From: Trametopsis cervina
Lineage: Eukaryota > Basidiomycota > Agaricomycetes > Polyporales > Irpicaceae
NCBI GenBank assembly: GCA_022385755.1
Contig: MU278359.1
Location: forward strand, 829,714 to 893,713
Direction: 5' to 3'
Length of the DNA stretch: 64,000 bases
Within the stretch, counting starts at the first letter, position 1; each line of letters opens with the position of its first letter. A program made the translations under genes and the position numbers. The notes below the pieces were generated by a model. That model did not search any database, had not been told where the DNA came from, and saw only the letters and a list, made by a program, of their open reading frames with translations. Below, piece after piece: positions 23,860 through 37,084 of the stretch.

Positions 23860-26800
23860 ATGCCTCGTTCTGTCACATCTCGCACCGCGTCTCGCCCTAC
23901 TTCAAGACGATCATCACTGCGCTTGGGTCGCAGGTTGTCTGGAGGTAGACGGAATTCTCGACGGTCTTCGGCTGCTTCCAGTGATACAGAAGATGCCCCC
24001 CGTGGCACCCAGAAGAATCCCATTCACGTCCTGAGTCGCGATACGCCCATAGGCTGGGCTGTCATCCAAAAAGCAGTAGATGAATTTGACAAGGATCAGA
24101 TCGAAGGTATCAAGAACGACATCGACACTCTCCTTGTCTTCGTAAGTTAATGTGCTGCTTGCTTATGACATTGTGCTGACACGCTTCGAGATTGGTCTAT
24201 TCTCGGCCGTCCTTTCCGCATTCCTTGTCGTGGCCGTTGCACTCCTTCAAGAGGACGTACCGGGAGCCACGTTGACGACTCTGAGGCAGATGTCAGCGCA
24301 GAACGTAAATTATACCATCCAAGGCGACTTTATTATCAGCACATCTCCCGTATCTACCTCCTCCCCGCCATTTGAGCCTTCGATCAACGCCATTCGCATC
24401 AACAACCTTTGGGCTGCCAGTCTCGTCATCAGCCTCGCCACGGCTTCCTTCGGTATACTGGTGAAGCAGTGGCTTCGCGAGTACATGAAGTTTGTGACGT
24501 CGTTCCCCCAGGGCCGCCTTCGTATACGCAAATTCCGCCGGGCTGGCTTGGAGACATGGAAGGTGTTGACCATTGCCGCATTTCTTCCGCTTCTCCTGCA
24601 GCTTGCGCTCGGGCTCTTCTTTATCGGGCTCTGCTTTTACGCTGCGGAATTACATTCCAGCGTAAGGAATACCACGTTGCCTCTAGTCGCAGGCTGGGGC
24701 TTTATTTTCTTCTTTGTGACGGTATCCCCCCTCTTCTCAGCCCATTGTCCATACAAGACACCTGCGCTGGATTCCCTTGTGGTGGCGATGCGTCCTCATA
24801 TACATGCTAGTATCCTGACTCTATGGATCACGTTTGTGAGAGCTTTGAAGAGGCTCGCCGGTAGGATCCACCGGAATGCCCCACGTTACAGCATTGAGAG
24901 GATCGCCAAGATGGTCATAGATCGAGCTGAAGGATACATCAATCGTCACAAGGATTGCAATGGGCCATATGACGAAGCAGCCGCCGCCAAACATGAAGCT
25001 GGCGATCTTGACATCATGGTGGATGCCGATGAACTCCAGGGAAACGACGAGATCGTCGGGACAGCAATGGTGGACGCACTCCAGCAGATCACGCCCTCTC
25101 CAGAAGACATCATTGGGTTTGTACTGAAGATGCTGCAACACCGTGTCCCATGGGAGGGCAGCTTCGAAACTGAACCTGAGATCATCAACTGCAGCATGGC
25201 AGCAACTCGCGCGCTGGACTCAATCCAGTCTCTCCTTGAACAGCATCTTCCGGTCAATAAAATTTCCAAAGCCTATGGTGAAGGTGCCGGATCTCAACAA
25301 GTACCCTCTTGGACTGCAGCTCTATACCTTTCAATTGGGATGTCTCACGGATACGGCAGCGTGCCCTCTCTATTATGGGAACCTTCTGACGAGAGGCTCA
25401 GGGTGTTTGTTGATGTAGCTGTCTCCGAGCCCTCTGAGCCGAGACTGAAGTCCCTGCTTCACCTTGCATGCCAATCGTGTTGGGAATCGAATCTGGGCCT
25501 GGTGCAGTCCCTCGGTCAGATCAAATGTGTTGTTGAACCATTCTTCCAAAAGCTTGAGCTCACAGATTCGTTTGCATCCGATGGAGACTGCGCACCATGG
25601 CGGGAAGTGCTGAATCCGAACTCACTCCACGACACCGTCGTATTCCTCGTCGACCTGCTGCGCAACGACACTGCTGCTCAGGATTCCGAGTGGTCAAATA
25701 CTCACCATGACGCTCTTTCGCTCATCATCAAGCTCATTGCCACTTGGCGTTGGGGATTCAACGACGACATAGTATCTATTCTGCGCATGGTTTTCTCATC
25801 AAAGTCAGATGCGGCGGCGGTGGAGCTCTTAACGTTGCTCATCAAGTTCTACCCAAATTTATTGTCACTGTACATGAACCGTGAGGATTTTGGCGCGAAC
25901 GCCGCTGGTATGTGGATCATTTTTATTTGCATTGACGTTTATTTTGATCCTGTTTACTTCACCAGCTTTATCTCACTTCACAACCACCATTGAGACCATC
26001 GCGGCGACATCTCCGGATCAGCTCACGAGGCTGTCCGTGCTGAAGGCTTGCGAGAGTCTCACAGAGGCCGTGCATCATCATCATCGGGGTTATATCAGAG
26101 ACACGGCCTTGACTGAAAGCTGGCGCGGGATCTTTGCTGCAATGACTTCGTTGGTCCAAGCTATGCCGGTGTTTGAAGAGGCAACAGATGAAGAAACCTT
26201 GCAGGTAGGCTGGTGCTTTGCGTGGCTTTCCTCTATAGATTCATGGGACGAGATCGGCAATCGTGACGACGAAGTGAGATATTCAATATGGCATGCGGAA
26301 TTCAAGCCAGAAGAGTCCCACGTCCCCGATGGATTCTATGCGACGCTTATGCGAATCGCTCTGCCTGAAACGCGATACTGGAGGATGAAACGTCTTCAAG
26401 GAATGGACCCTCAGGAGAGAGAGGAAGCTGCGAATGACATCGATTCGTACCTGCGCAAATCAGCCGCCGAATATTCTGAAGACAACGCGGCTGGCCGGTC
26501 AATGGCTTGTGGCGAGGGATCTGGTGTGGGAGCTGGGACTGCCGATGGACCTGGAGGAGTGGACGCTCCTAGCGAAGCCGAGGATGGTAGAGATTCTGGC
26601 AACTGCACTAATCGTGCAGATGCACCTGGCTGGCCCGAGGAACCTGGAAATCCTGGAAATGATTCGGCGATAGTTGCAGAGGGACTTCAGCCTGGTGCGA
26701 ACGTCGCTCTCGATCTGGAGTCAGATGGTTGCGGGCTTGGAACGGACGGTGACAACGGCGATGAACAGCACGAGGCGGCCTTGGAAGACACGGCTGGACG

Positions 26801-26894
26801 GGACTCGGAGGCTGCGGTGCTTCCTTACACCGAGCCCCCGTCTGATGTTAAAATCGACGACGTAAACCCGAGTTGCCAAAGGCGAGCATGGTGA
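23860..26894 (+). CDS. DUF6535 membrane protein, copy B
   Basis: Exons 23860-24141, 24191-25907 and 25966-26894 give about 975 aa. The start is the upstream ATG of the family (MPRSVTSRTASRPTSRRSS), shared only with copy F; the usual downstream ATG is missing. The membrane domain is intact: IGLFSAVLSAFLVVAVALL, LWAASLVISLATASFGILV, the LPLLLQLALGLFFIGLCFY segment, and LPLVAGWGFIFFFVTVSP. The linker after the domain is of the second type (ALKRLAGRIHRNAPRYS), but the middle region (YLSIGMSHGYGSVPSLLWEP) is nearly that of copy A. The acidic tail ends early in an odd VNPSCQRRAW, and tail-like DNA continues past the stop, pointing to a frameshift. Intron 1 is 49 nt and intron 2 is 58 nt. Confidence 0.88.
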
Positions 26895-27144
26895 ACAGGC
26901 ACTTGGATCATCGGAGAGTCTAGGAGAATGAGCTAAGTGTCCGGGAGATGGGTGAGATACGGGGCTGCACCAACTTAGCGGGTGAAGGTACTCTGTACAA
27001 TATTTCGCAATGGTCTGAGTGCGATCATGTTATGACATCCTGGTAGACATTCTCGTAGTACCTGTACTGTACCGGGATTTCTGATGCATTTTTCAACATA
27101 TTATGATCTTTAATACACAAATCCCAGTAGTCTCTATGGAGTGC

Positions 27145-27365
27145 AGGGAGTTTCTCGCTCTGCTCTGCTCCACGAGCCTCAAGTGGGTGGCACACTCAGT
27201 CATGTCCGCTAGAGACACGCCTGGGGCACCTGAAGAGTAGCCAGTTGATGCACGCATCGTTCACGTACGGACCTACACTGTGTGTCATTGACGTAGAGCC
27301 GAAGCCGCGCAGCAGGGGAGGGGATTTTTCAGGACGGCCGGAAGGTGAATCGCGTCAGGTTTTGT
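27145..27365 (-). pseudogene. Family X remnant, 3' end only (X-B)
   Basis: On the minus strand this reads DAIHLPAVLKNPL..AASALRQ followed by a stop, matching the end of the X copies at 37,400 (NATHLPALLNSPL..ASGLRQ), 44,300 and 61,970. The 5' exons of X are missing: the block of 27,408 onward (leader of copy C) follows directly. This is an internal deletion of the duplicated module. Confidence 0.5.
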
Positions 27366-27399
27366 GAATGGGAAGGGGTCGCTGTGACCTTCGGGTGTA

Positions 27400-28074
27400 A
27401 CACAGTGACATCACGTTCGCCTCGGGGGCCTCGGGCAGATCCTTTCCCACATTCTGCTCACGGTCTTCACGCTCCCATCACTCTAACTGTCCGCATCCCC
27501 GACTCCCCTTCGCATTTTAGGTTGGATACACGACACACCTCGCTGTCATTTGGATCTCCTCGCCCATCTCGCAATCCCCGGGAACTCGATGCTGTATACC
27601 TATAGGTAATGTTAGTACTTGTCACCGCAGATATAAACTAATGTACAACATCTTGCGTAGGCTTCAGTCTTGAACACCGCAACATGTTCCCCGGATTGCT
27701 CTCACGATTTCAGCAGCCATTCTCTACCTGCGTCCCACGGATGGCATCGAACAACACACTGGTTATCAAGTGATCCATTATTCGAAGCTATGGAAGGCTG
27801 ATTATCAATACCATGGTGTACGTGCGCGTCCAAAGGCTCCAGTAACGCGTGCCCTGTCGGAGATGCAAGAGCCAGTATATGCATCGCCCGACGTCGCGAA
27901 GATTATCCTCCCGTCCCCCACATAACACTTCTCTCCCCACGATAGTCTGCGTAACCCGGAGTGTGCAGTGTCCCACTTGTCTTACCTATATCGACGCAGC
28001 CCCGTTAGTGATAACTTCATTACGACCTTCGTCATCTCGTGCCTGTTTGATCCATATCCTACGCCACCACCTGG
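27400..28074 (+). promoter_or_regulatory. Leader/promoter block of DUF6535 copy C
   Basis: Starts with GTGACATCACGTTCGC and a variant of the CCTCGG..CCTCGGG element (27,419), then CATTCTGCTCACGG. An intron-like segment opens at ACCTATAGGTAATGTTAG (27,598) and closes at TTGCGTAG (27,660), as before copies B and D. The last ~140 bases align with those before copy D (CTCTC..CGA.AGTCTGCG and TACCTATATC). Confidence 0.45.
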
Positions 28075-30826
28075 ATGGCTCCAAGGCGACTAGGTCGTCG
28101 GTTGGGACGCAGGCTGTGTCGAACCAGACATAGCTCTCGCTCGCTTTCGGTTGTTTCCCGCGATACACGAGATGTCGGACGAAGCTCTCGCCCCTCTCCG
28201 GCCTCTCCCAGTGACACAGAGGATGCTCGCCTTGGCACACGTACAAATCCGGCTCACGTTTTCAATCACGATACACCTAGGGGCTGGGCGGTCATCCAGA
28301 AGGCGGTGGATGATTTTGACAAGGAGGAGACTGAGGCTGTCAAGAATGATATCGACACATTGCTTGTTTTTGTAAGTCATGGCACTACTTGTCTGTGATC
28401 ACATACTAACACATCTCGAGATTGGTCTATTCTCGGCTGTCCTTTCGGCCTTCCTTGTCGTCGCTGTTGCACTCCTTCAAGAAGACATACCCGGGGCTAC
28501 GTTGACCACGCTGAGACGTATGTCAGCACAGAGCGCAAACTACACCATCCACGGCGACTTTATCATCAGCACATCACCCGCACCCACATCTCCCCCACCA
28601 TTTGAGCCTTCGGTTAACGCCCTTCGCATCAACGACCTCTGGACCGCAAGCCTGATCATAAGCCTGATCACAGCTTCCTTTGGAATCCTCGTCAAGCAAT
28701 GGCTCCGCGAGTATATGAAGTTCGTGACCTCGTTTCCCCAGGGCCGTCTTCGTATACGCAGCTTCCGTCGAGCTGGCTTGGAGACGTGGAAGGTGTTGAC
28801 CATTGCCGCATGCCTTCCCCTTCTCCTGCAGCTTGCTCTCGGACTCTTCTTTGTCGGACTCTGCTTCTACACCGCGGAATTACACTCGAGTGTGAGGAAT
28901 ACGACGCTGCCTTTGGTCGCAGGCTGGGGCTTTGTCTTCTTCTTTGTGACGGTATCCCCTCTCTTCTCAGCCCATTGCCCGTACAAAACACCCGCGCTCA
29001 ATTTGCTCATGGTGGCAGTACGCGCCTACGTACGCGCTCGATGGATCACACATATCGAAGCTTTAGAGAGGCGTGCCGATAGGATCCGCTGGAATCCCCG
29101 ACGTTCCAGCACTGTTAAGAAGATTGCAGACATGATTGACGATTGGGCCAGAAGGCATATCCGTCGTCTCAATAATCCTGAGCGGCCGTATAGCGAAGCA
29201 GCAGCTGCGAAACACGAAGCTGGCGATCTCGACATCATGGTGGCTGCCGATGCGCTGCAGGGAAACGACGAAATTGTCGGGACGGCGATGGTCGACGCAC
29301 TTCAGTTGGTCACGCCCTCGCCAGAAGACACCATTGGGTTCGTACTGAAAGTTCTGCAACATCGTGTCCAGTGGGAGGGGAGCTTCCAGAGTGAGCCTCA
29401 GATCATTGACTGCTGCATGGCAACAAGTCGCGCTCTAGACTCAATTCAGTCTCTCCTTGAGCAGCATCTTCCGATCAATAAAGTCCCCACACCTCCCGAT
29501 GCAGATGCAGAATCTGCTAAGCTTGCCTCTTGGACTGCCGCGCTTTACCTTTCAGTTGGGTCTCGCGGGTTTGGCCGAGTGCCTTTTCTGCCATGGGAAC
29601 CTTCGAACCAGAGGCTCGAAGTATTCGTTCAGGCAGCTCTCTCCGCGTCCTCTGCTCCAGGACTGAGAGCTCTTCTGCATCTCACATGCCACTCGTGCCG
29701 GGAGTCCCAACTGGATCTAGCAGATTCCCTCGCTCAGATCAAATTCGCTGTTGAGCCCTTCTTCCGGAAGCTTGGGCTCACAAGCTCGTTTGAGTCCGAC
29801 AGTTACAACGCACCATGGCGGAAGGTGTTCAACGAGGACTCGCTTCACGACACTATCGTGTTCCTCACCGACCTGCTGAGCCATGAAGTCGCTGCCCAGG
29901 ATGGCGAATGGTCGGATGCTCAGTACGACGTTCTTTCATTCGTCATCAAGCTCCTTGCGGTTCGGCCCTGGGAACTCAACGATAGTCTAGCAGCTATTCG
30001 GCCCATTATCGTATCCTCAAAGTCGGATGCGGCGGTGGCGATTCTACTGACGTTGTTGATCAAGTCTTACCCATTTTTATTCAACCGTTACGTGGAACAT
30101 AAGGATTTTGGTACGAACACCGCTGGTATGTGGATCGTTCTCATTTATGCCCACGTCTCTTCTGATCCCTTTACTTCACCAGCACTGTCCCGCTTCACAG
30201 CCGCCATTGAGACCATGACGACAAAACCTCGGGATCAGCTCACAAGGCTGTCCGTGTTGAGGGCTTGCAACAGTCTTGCATTGAGCTTGTATAATGTCAA
30301 GGATGGTGTCAAAAGCACGGTCTTGACTATGGGCTGGCGCGGGATCTTTGCTGCTTTGACTTCACTGGCCCACGCTGCACTGGTGCCCGAAGACGAGGCA
30401 AATGAAGAAGCCCGCGAGATAGGCTCGTGCTTCGATTGGCTTTCCGGTGTGGATGCGCAGAGCGAGGATCGCAATCGCGACGACGACGAGAACTATTCGG
30501 CGTGGCGTGCGGCATTCAAGGAAGCAGAGTCTCCTATTCCTGACGGCTTCTACTTGGCACTTATGCAAATGTTTATCCCTGAAACGCGATACTGGAGGGT
30601 AAGGCGTCTTCAGGAAATGGCCACCGAGGAGAGACAGGCGGTCAAGAAGGATATCGAGCCGTACTTGCGCAGGCCTGTCGCTGACAATTCTAACGACACC
30701 ATGGCCGACATTGAACGCCCGGACGCACCTGGCGGTTCCGCGGAAGATGCGTATTCTGGCAACAATTCAGAGATAGCTGCAGGAGGTCTTGGGCCGGACA
30801 CGTATGCTGCCCCGCTGTCGAGCTAG
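28075..30826 (+). CDS. DUF6535 membrane protein, copy C (tail frameshifted)
   Basis: Exons 28075-28371, 28421-30125 and 30183-30826 give about 881 aa, the shortest of the seven. The N-terminus carries a basic repeat (MAPRRLGRRLGRRLCRTR). Its DUF6535 domain has all four membrane segments. Intron 2 (57 nt) has no stop and reads through. The middle region (YLSVGSRGFGRVPFLPWEP) is closest to copy G, while the linker after the membrane domain (EALERRADRIRWNPRRSS) is closest to E and F. Translation ends DTYAAPLSS at a TAG, but the remaining acidic tail is present in another frame from 30,813 to 31,053, so the shorter product arises from a recent indel near 30,800-30,815. Confidence 0.87.
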
Positions 30827-31053
30827 ACGGCGACGGGCTTGGAGTAAACGGTGAACACCGCTGTGAACAGAACGAGGGGGACTTTGAAGACACGGCTAGA
30901 CTGAATTTGGAGTTTCCGGGACTCGCTGGTACGAGTCCTCCGGAAAACGTACCCCTCAAAGTTAGAGACGTCGATGTCCATCCGGTTGTCCCTGAGGGCG
31001 AGCACGGTGAGGTGAACGGGGACTTGGATCATCGGGAGATGGAGGAGAACTGA
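30813..31053 (+). pseudogene. Out-of-frame acidic tail of DUF6535 copy C
   Basis: Shifting frame just before the stop restores homology with the tails of A and B: VELDGDGLGVNGEH, then EDTARLNLEFPG, SPPENVPLKV, DVDVHPVVPEGEHGE and DLDHREMEEN before a TGA at 31,051. It is contiguous with the CDS, so it is the lost C-terminus of copy C rather than a separate gene. Confidence 0.6.
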
Positions 31054-33328
31054 CCGGGATGAGTCTATTGGGTGAGGATAATCCGGACGATACGCCGCTA
31101 CGGTCTGAGAATCCACATGTAATGAGGTTCCGGTAGACATGCTCGAATCCAGTGCTAGGAGATATACCTTCCCGTGAGGTGCGTCCGGATTGGTGGAGAG
31201 CACAGGTGATTACGGTGAGGCGACAAAAATGCGGGCACATCGCACAAGACAACATAGAACTCGCCGGTGTCGGCACGTGCCATGTTCCTCATCTCATTCA
31301 ACATCCTATCCTCTATATAGCATCAAGTGACTATCAGGGATAAACGCGGGCGTGCCTGACACTTCGTGTCGTCAGACACAGCGTGGGGACGTGACGGTTC
31401 AAATCTCACCTCAGGAATACTTCTCCTACAGCCCAGGTGCGGATCAAGGCGGAGCGCTTGACGTGCTGTGAAGTTGTAACATAGTGATTGAAGAAGGCGA
31501 AGAGCGCAGATCGCAGACGACCGAAGCGCTCACGCCACAACGCTCGCGCTTCCGTCGTGACGGCCTGCCAAGAACTTCCACTTCGTCTTGCCGTCATCAC
31601 AGACGCTCCAGCTACTTACACTCATTCACCTCGAACGTGACGCCGCGGACTGCTCTTATCACCCTCGTCAAACATCCCGCGCCACGCACCTCGCCTTTTG
31701 GACCGGATACGCGATGCGCCTCCGGCTCTCGCTGTCGCTTGGATCTCTCCTCTCCTCAACTGTTACATCTTACATCCCCGGGGGAATCGACACTATCTAC
31801 CTATAGGTAATGTATTTGGTACTTGCCGCCGCACATAGGCTTCAGTCTTAGTCACCGCAATTTCTTAACATGCTATCTCGCACAAGAAACTGCATTCCAT
31901 CCGGTACATAGCGAACGACCTTGCCATGAAACACATGAGTGTGTCCTCTCACACATGGTCTTGCACCTCCTTGTGCACTTTCTGCTTGCCATCCCGTTCA
32001 ACACACACCGCGACACCGGCCTTTCAACTCTACCCTCGGTCCGTCACAGCAGAATTCTCAGAACTGTCAAGAGCAATCTAGGGCCGTTGATCGATGTCGC
32101 TATGCGCGACCTTCGCTAGTCTGTGAGTGCCATACATGCTATCCATACTTCCCGATGTCAAACATGAGGATGTGATAGAACAAACGATACCACCTGAAAT
32201 TTCCGACGTGAACTATCATGCAGTCAGCCGGCAGGACGTACTTTGCTGTAGTCTACAGAATGTAGACTGGCAGGCCTCATTGGTTCCGACACGAATCAAG
32301 AACGCCTGTTCTCTCATTTGCCATGCGATTGGACCCGCTTTGGCTTGATGCCTCCCAGGTGCCGCTCGATATTCTATTCTTGGGAGGTGCAGTAACTCTC
32401 CTGCGGCTCAGATAAGTGAGATAGTTCTCAAGTCTGATCCATTTAGGTGCACCGCTCACATGATCTTCCTCTCACAGTGGATAGGCAACGACCGCCCTGT
32501 GGGGTCGATTTGAGCAGCGAGGAATAACGGACAGACCATTGCACCGCGCCATCGCTCTCAACTCCATCTTTCCCCCATATACGAGCTGCACAAACCTCTG
32601 TCATCAAGTAGCATCTCCGGCGACTGTCAGATGTCCAAGTTTCGAGATACCCGTGCGCATTGCAGTTGGAAGTCGGCGAACCTCACTCAAATACGATCGG
32701 TTCACCTGTGGCTGTATGCGGTTGATCACTGCAACACGAATGTAAGTATCTGTGGTGCGTTGCTAGCAGCGACAGCTTTGCTGAACAGAGTCATGGATAT
32801 TCAAGGGACGGTTCCTCATTCAACGATCTGCTTCCAGATCCCTCATGAGCCGCCGGCATGGAAGTTCTACAATGTTGCTCCACTGGAAGATTGGATTCAT
32901 GACGGCGCCTACCAATTATGCACGGCAGCTTTCATACTCCCTACATCGCCCTCAGTGTCAGTACTCATTCCCTGACTGCGATGCTACAACCGTCGACACA
33001 GGCGTGATGTCGCCGTGCAAGTGGGCGTTGGAGCAGACGGACAGAGTCGCACGAATGACAGAGAACAACACGCTTGCTGTCAAGATTGATCCTTCGAAGC
33101 TCTCTGGCATCGGAGGCTATTCATCGAGACCACGCCGTACGCACATGTTCCGAGGGTGTCCAGTAGCGCGCGCCCCCTGTCACATACCACCTCTCTCTTC
33201 GCGACAGTCTGCGAAACCTGGATTGTGAGGTGTCCTACCTATATCAACCCTGCCCTGTTGGTGGTAACTTTATCAGAACCTTCGCCATCTCAGTGCTCTG
33301 TTTGCCTACAACCCACGCCACCACGAGG
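31054..33328 (+). promoter_or_regulatory. Gap before copy D: leader block, no family X copy
   Basis: The first 600 bases hold no X remnant I can recognise, unlike most other gaps. From ~31,690 the sequence aligns with the leaders of B and C (TCGCTTGGATCTC..ATCTACCTATAGGTAATG at 31,737-31,812, closing near 31,838). At 32,846-32,915 it shares GTGAGCCGCCGG-like DNA and CACTGGAAGATTGGAT with copy B's leader. The last 150 bases align with C's. No separate gene is supported. Confidence 0.4.
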
Positions 33329-36300
33329 ATGGCTCCAAGACGACTAGGGCGTCGGTTGGGACGCAAGTTGTGTCGAACTAAACGCAGCTCTCCTTCTCCC
33401 TCAACTGCTTCCTCCGGTGCAGAAGATGCTAAACAGAGCTCTCGGCCATCTCCGGCCGCTCACAGTAACACACAAGCTGCTCCCCTTGGCACACAGACAA
33501 ATCCGGCGCACGTTCTCAATCGTGATACACCCAGAGGTTGGGCCGTCATCCAGAGAGCCGTCGACGAATTTGACAAAGATCAGATTGAAGGCGTCAAAAA
33601 CGACATCGACACTCTCCTTGTTTTCGTAAGTGCTAGGACTGCTTCTCCATCGCAACATACTGATACCCTTCGAGATTGGTCTATTCTCGGCTGTTCTTTC
33701 CGCGTTCCTTGTCGTCGCTGTTGCGCTCCTCCAAGAAGACATACCCGGGGCTACGTTGACGACACTGAGGCAGATACAGAGCACAAACTACACCATTCAA
33801 GGTAACTTTATCATTAGCATGCCCCCCACACCAACGTCCTCCCCGCCGTTCGAGCCTTCGGTCAACGCCATTCGCATCAACGACCTTTGGGCTGCGAGCC
33901 TAGTCATCAGCCTTGCCACTGCTTCGTTCGGAATCCTTGTGAAGCAATGGCTTCGCGAGTACATGAAGTTCGTGACGTCGTTTCCACAAGGTCGCCTTCG
34001 TATACGCAACTTCCGTCGGGCAGGCTTGGAGACATGGAAGGTGCTGACGATAGCCGCATGTCTTCCGCTTCTCTTGCAACTTGCGCTTGGGCTGTTCTTT
34101 GTTGGTCTCTGTTTCTACACCGCGGAACTACATTCGAGTGTCAAGAACACAACGCTCCCTCTCGTCGCAGGCTGGGGATTCATTTTCTTCTTTGTGACGA
34201 TCTCCCCTCTCTTCTCTGCTCATTGCCCGTATAAGACACCTGCGCTTGATTTGCTCGTCGTCGCAGTACGTCGCAGCGCGCGTATCCAATGGAAAACGCT
34301 TCTGGGAGGTGTGAGCACCCGTGCCATGACTATGCAGATTTACTGGTATTCCTCGCTTCGTGGGCGTATGGCCAGAGCGACATATTTCTGGACACAGGCA
34401 CACCTTCATCGTCTTAATTCACCGACTGAACCATATGAAGAAGTTGCAGCGGCAAAGCACGAAGCTGGCGATCTGGATATCATGGCAGATGCCGATAAAC
34501 TCCAGGGAAACGACGAAATCGTTGGGACGGCAATGGTGGATGCGCTCCAGCTGATCACGCCCTCGCCAGAAGACATTATTCGGTTTGTGCTGAAGATCCT
34601 TCAACATCGTGTCCCATGGGAAGGAAATTTTGAGAGCCCCCCTCAGATTATTGACTGCAGCATGGCGACGTCTCGTGCGGTAGATTCCATCCATTCAATT
34701 CTCGAACAGCACCTGCGAATCAACGACATCCTCATTCCTTCTGTTACGGACTTTGAGTCGGGGCCAATTGCTTCCTGGACTGCAGCTCTTTACCTCTCCC
34801 TTTGGACACACCACAGCTTTGAGAAAATGTATTCTCTACCCTGGGAGCCTTTCAACAAGAGACCTGAGGTATTTCTTGAGGTCGCCATGTCCTTGCCATC
34901 CGCCTCGGGACTAAGAGCTCTTCTGCACCTCACATGCCAATCATGTCAGCAGTCAAACTTGAACCTGGCGCAGTCTCTCACTCGCATAAAGTCTGTTTTT
35001 GACCCCTTCTTCCAAATGTTCGGACTCACAGGCTTGTTGGAGTTTGACATTGTCGACCCACCGTGGCGGAAAGTGCTGACTGAAGACTCACTCCGCGAGA
35101 CTGTTGCGTTCCTTACCAACCTACTACGCGACGACACCGCTGCTCAGGATGGCGAGTGGTCGGATCCTCAGCACGACGCTCTTTCCCTCATCATCAAGCT
35201 CATTGCGATTGCCCCTTGGCCGTCCAGGGACAGTATAGCGGCTGTCCGGCGCATAACTTTATCATCGAAGTCGGATGCGGTCATGGTGAAGCTCCTGACC
35301 TTGCTTATCAAGTCTCACCCGCGTTCATTCTACTATTACATGGACCATGTGGATGTCAGTATGGATACCGCTGGTGTGTAGATTGTTCCTTATTTGTGTC
35401 TACGTCCCTCCTGACCTGTTTGCTTCACCAGCTCTGTCCCGCGTTGCGGCCGCCATTGAGACCATTGCAACAGACTCTCCAGATCAGCTCACAAGGTTGT
35501 CGGTGCTGACGGCTTGCGAAGGTGTTGCACGAATCCTGTATGATGTCAAGGATGATGTCAAAAACACGACCTTGACTGAAAGCTGGCGCGAGATCTTTGC
35601 CGCATTGACTCCATTGGTTCAGGCTGCGCCGGTGCTCGAAGGTAGAACACATGAAGAAGCTGGAAAGATAGACTGGTGCTTCAATTGGCTTGTCGGTGTA
35701 GATGCACGGAACGAGGGCCGCGATCACAACGACGACGTGAAGTATCGGGAGTGGCGTGCAGCCTTCAAGCCAGAAGACTCTCCCATCCCCGATGGCTTCT
35801 GTCTAGCATTGATGAAAATCTCTATTCCCGAAGGGCGATTCTGGAGGGTAAGCCGTCTTCAGGAAATGTCTGCTGAGGAGAGAGAGGCAGCCAAGAGGGA
35901 CATCGAGCCGTACCTACACAAGCATGGGGCAGAGAATCTCAACAATAGCGTGGCTGGTCTGTCAACGGAACGTGGCGAAGGATCTGGTGCCAGAGCTGGG
36001 GCTTCCGATGGTACTGGAAGAGCGGACGCACCTGGTGAGGCCGAGGAAGGTGGGAATCCTGGCAATGATTCGGAGATAGTTGCAGAGGGATCCAAACCCA
36101 ACGCGGATGTCGCCTTCGTTCTCGGGCCAGACGGTCTTGGACTTGAGGCGGATGCTGGCCGTGGTAATGAACGTGACGCGACAGCCCTGGAAGAGGCAGC
36201 CAGAAGGAACTCGGAAGCTGTGAAGCGTTCTCATACCAAGCTTCCAGAAGATATGCTCCCTGAAGCAGACGCTGTCGCAGAGAACTCGAATGTTCTTCTC

Positions 36301-36603
36301 ACAAGCAAAGATGACCAGGAAATGGGATCGGCCAGAGATAGCGGAGGACAGGGTGGCATGAATTCGGTGGCTGAAGGTGTTCCGGATGATACGTCTCCGC
36401 AGAGCGTACTGTTTGAGCCGGGAGACAAATCGGACGTCCTCACGATTAAGTATGACGGACAGGGAACAAGATTGTCGGGAGATGATAGGGAACAGGCTGG
36501 CACGGATTCAGTGGATGAACGTAATCTGGATAATACGCCGCAACGACCTGAGGATGAGCGTGGCCCTTCGGTCGATGCAGTCGATGCACCTGTGCCGCAG
36601 TGA
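33329..36603 (+). CDS. DUF6535 membrane protein, copy D
   Basis: Exons 33329-33625, 33675-35373 and 35432-36603 give about 1,055 aa. It starts MAPRRLGRRLGRKLCRTK. The membrane domain is intact but lacks three residues just after the first segment (TLRQIQSTNYT against TLRQMSAQNANYT). The linker (STRAMTMQIYWYSSLRGRMAR) is of the A/G type; the middle region (YLSLWTHHSFEKMYSLPWEP) is unlike all other copies. The soluble helical region ends with RFWRVSRLQEMSAEEREAAK and the acidic tail is one of the longest, ending DAVDAPVPQ, so it may be close to the full-length ancestral form. Intron 2 uses a GTGTGT donor. Confidence 0.88.
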
Positions 36604-37084
36604 CAGTTGTAAGGTTATTGGTGATTTGTTCAAGGGCTCGCGTCTCGGTAGTGTGCGCCACGCCGTGTAGCCAACAACCTTCCATTGACATTATTTCCTA
36701 CCATTGAGAACTTGCAGTATCCGCTCGTAACGACATACCCTTTTTTTGATTCTTCACTGTGTACCAACCATGTCTCCTAAGCTCTGCCAAATTGTATTTC
36801 TCATTTCATTCTGACCTACGCTACAGGACCTCGTGAGACCACCTCAGAATAATTGAGGACGTCACTGTCACGCAGCAGCCCTCAGTGCATAAAAACGCAA
36901 GATATGGCAGGATCCCAAGCAGATGCGCCAAGGGGTCATCTGGGCTACGAGGGCTGCTGAATGCGTAAAGCGGAGGTAGGGAGACTCAGAGATATGTGCG
37001 CCTTGCAGGGTCGAGGCGAACAGCTGCAGATGGGCCTTTGCCAACGCGTTATCAGCGCTGATCACTTCATGGATGAATATCTTC

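Noticed and set aside
24310..24573. Recurring minus-strand frames of ~87 residues opposite the DUF6535 membrane domain in most copies
   Set aside because: They are shadows of the strongly conserved plus-strand codons: they occur at the same place in each copy and carry no independent domain.
31316..31410. tRNA-like signal with a B-box-like GGTTCAAATCTCACC and a possible A-box upstream
   Set aside because: No T-stem, anticodon stem or acceptor stem pairs. A tRNA-derived SINE is conceivable but cannot be shown from one copy.
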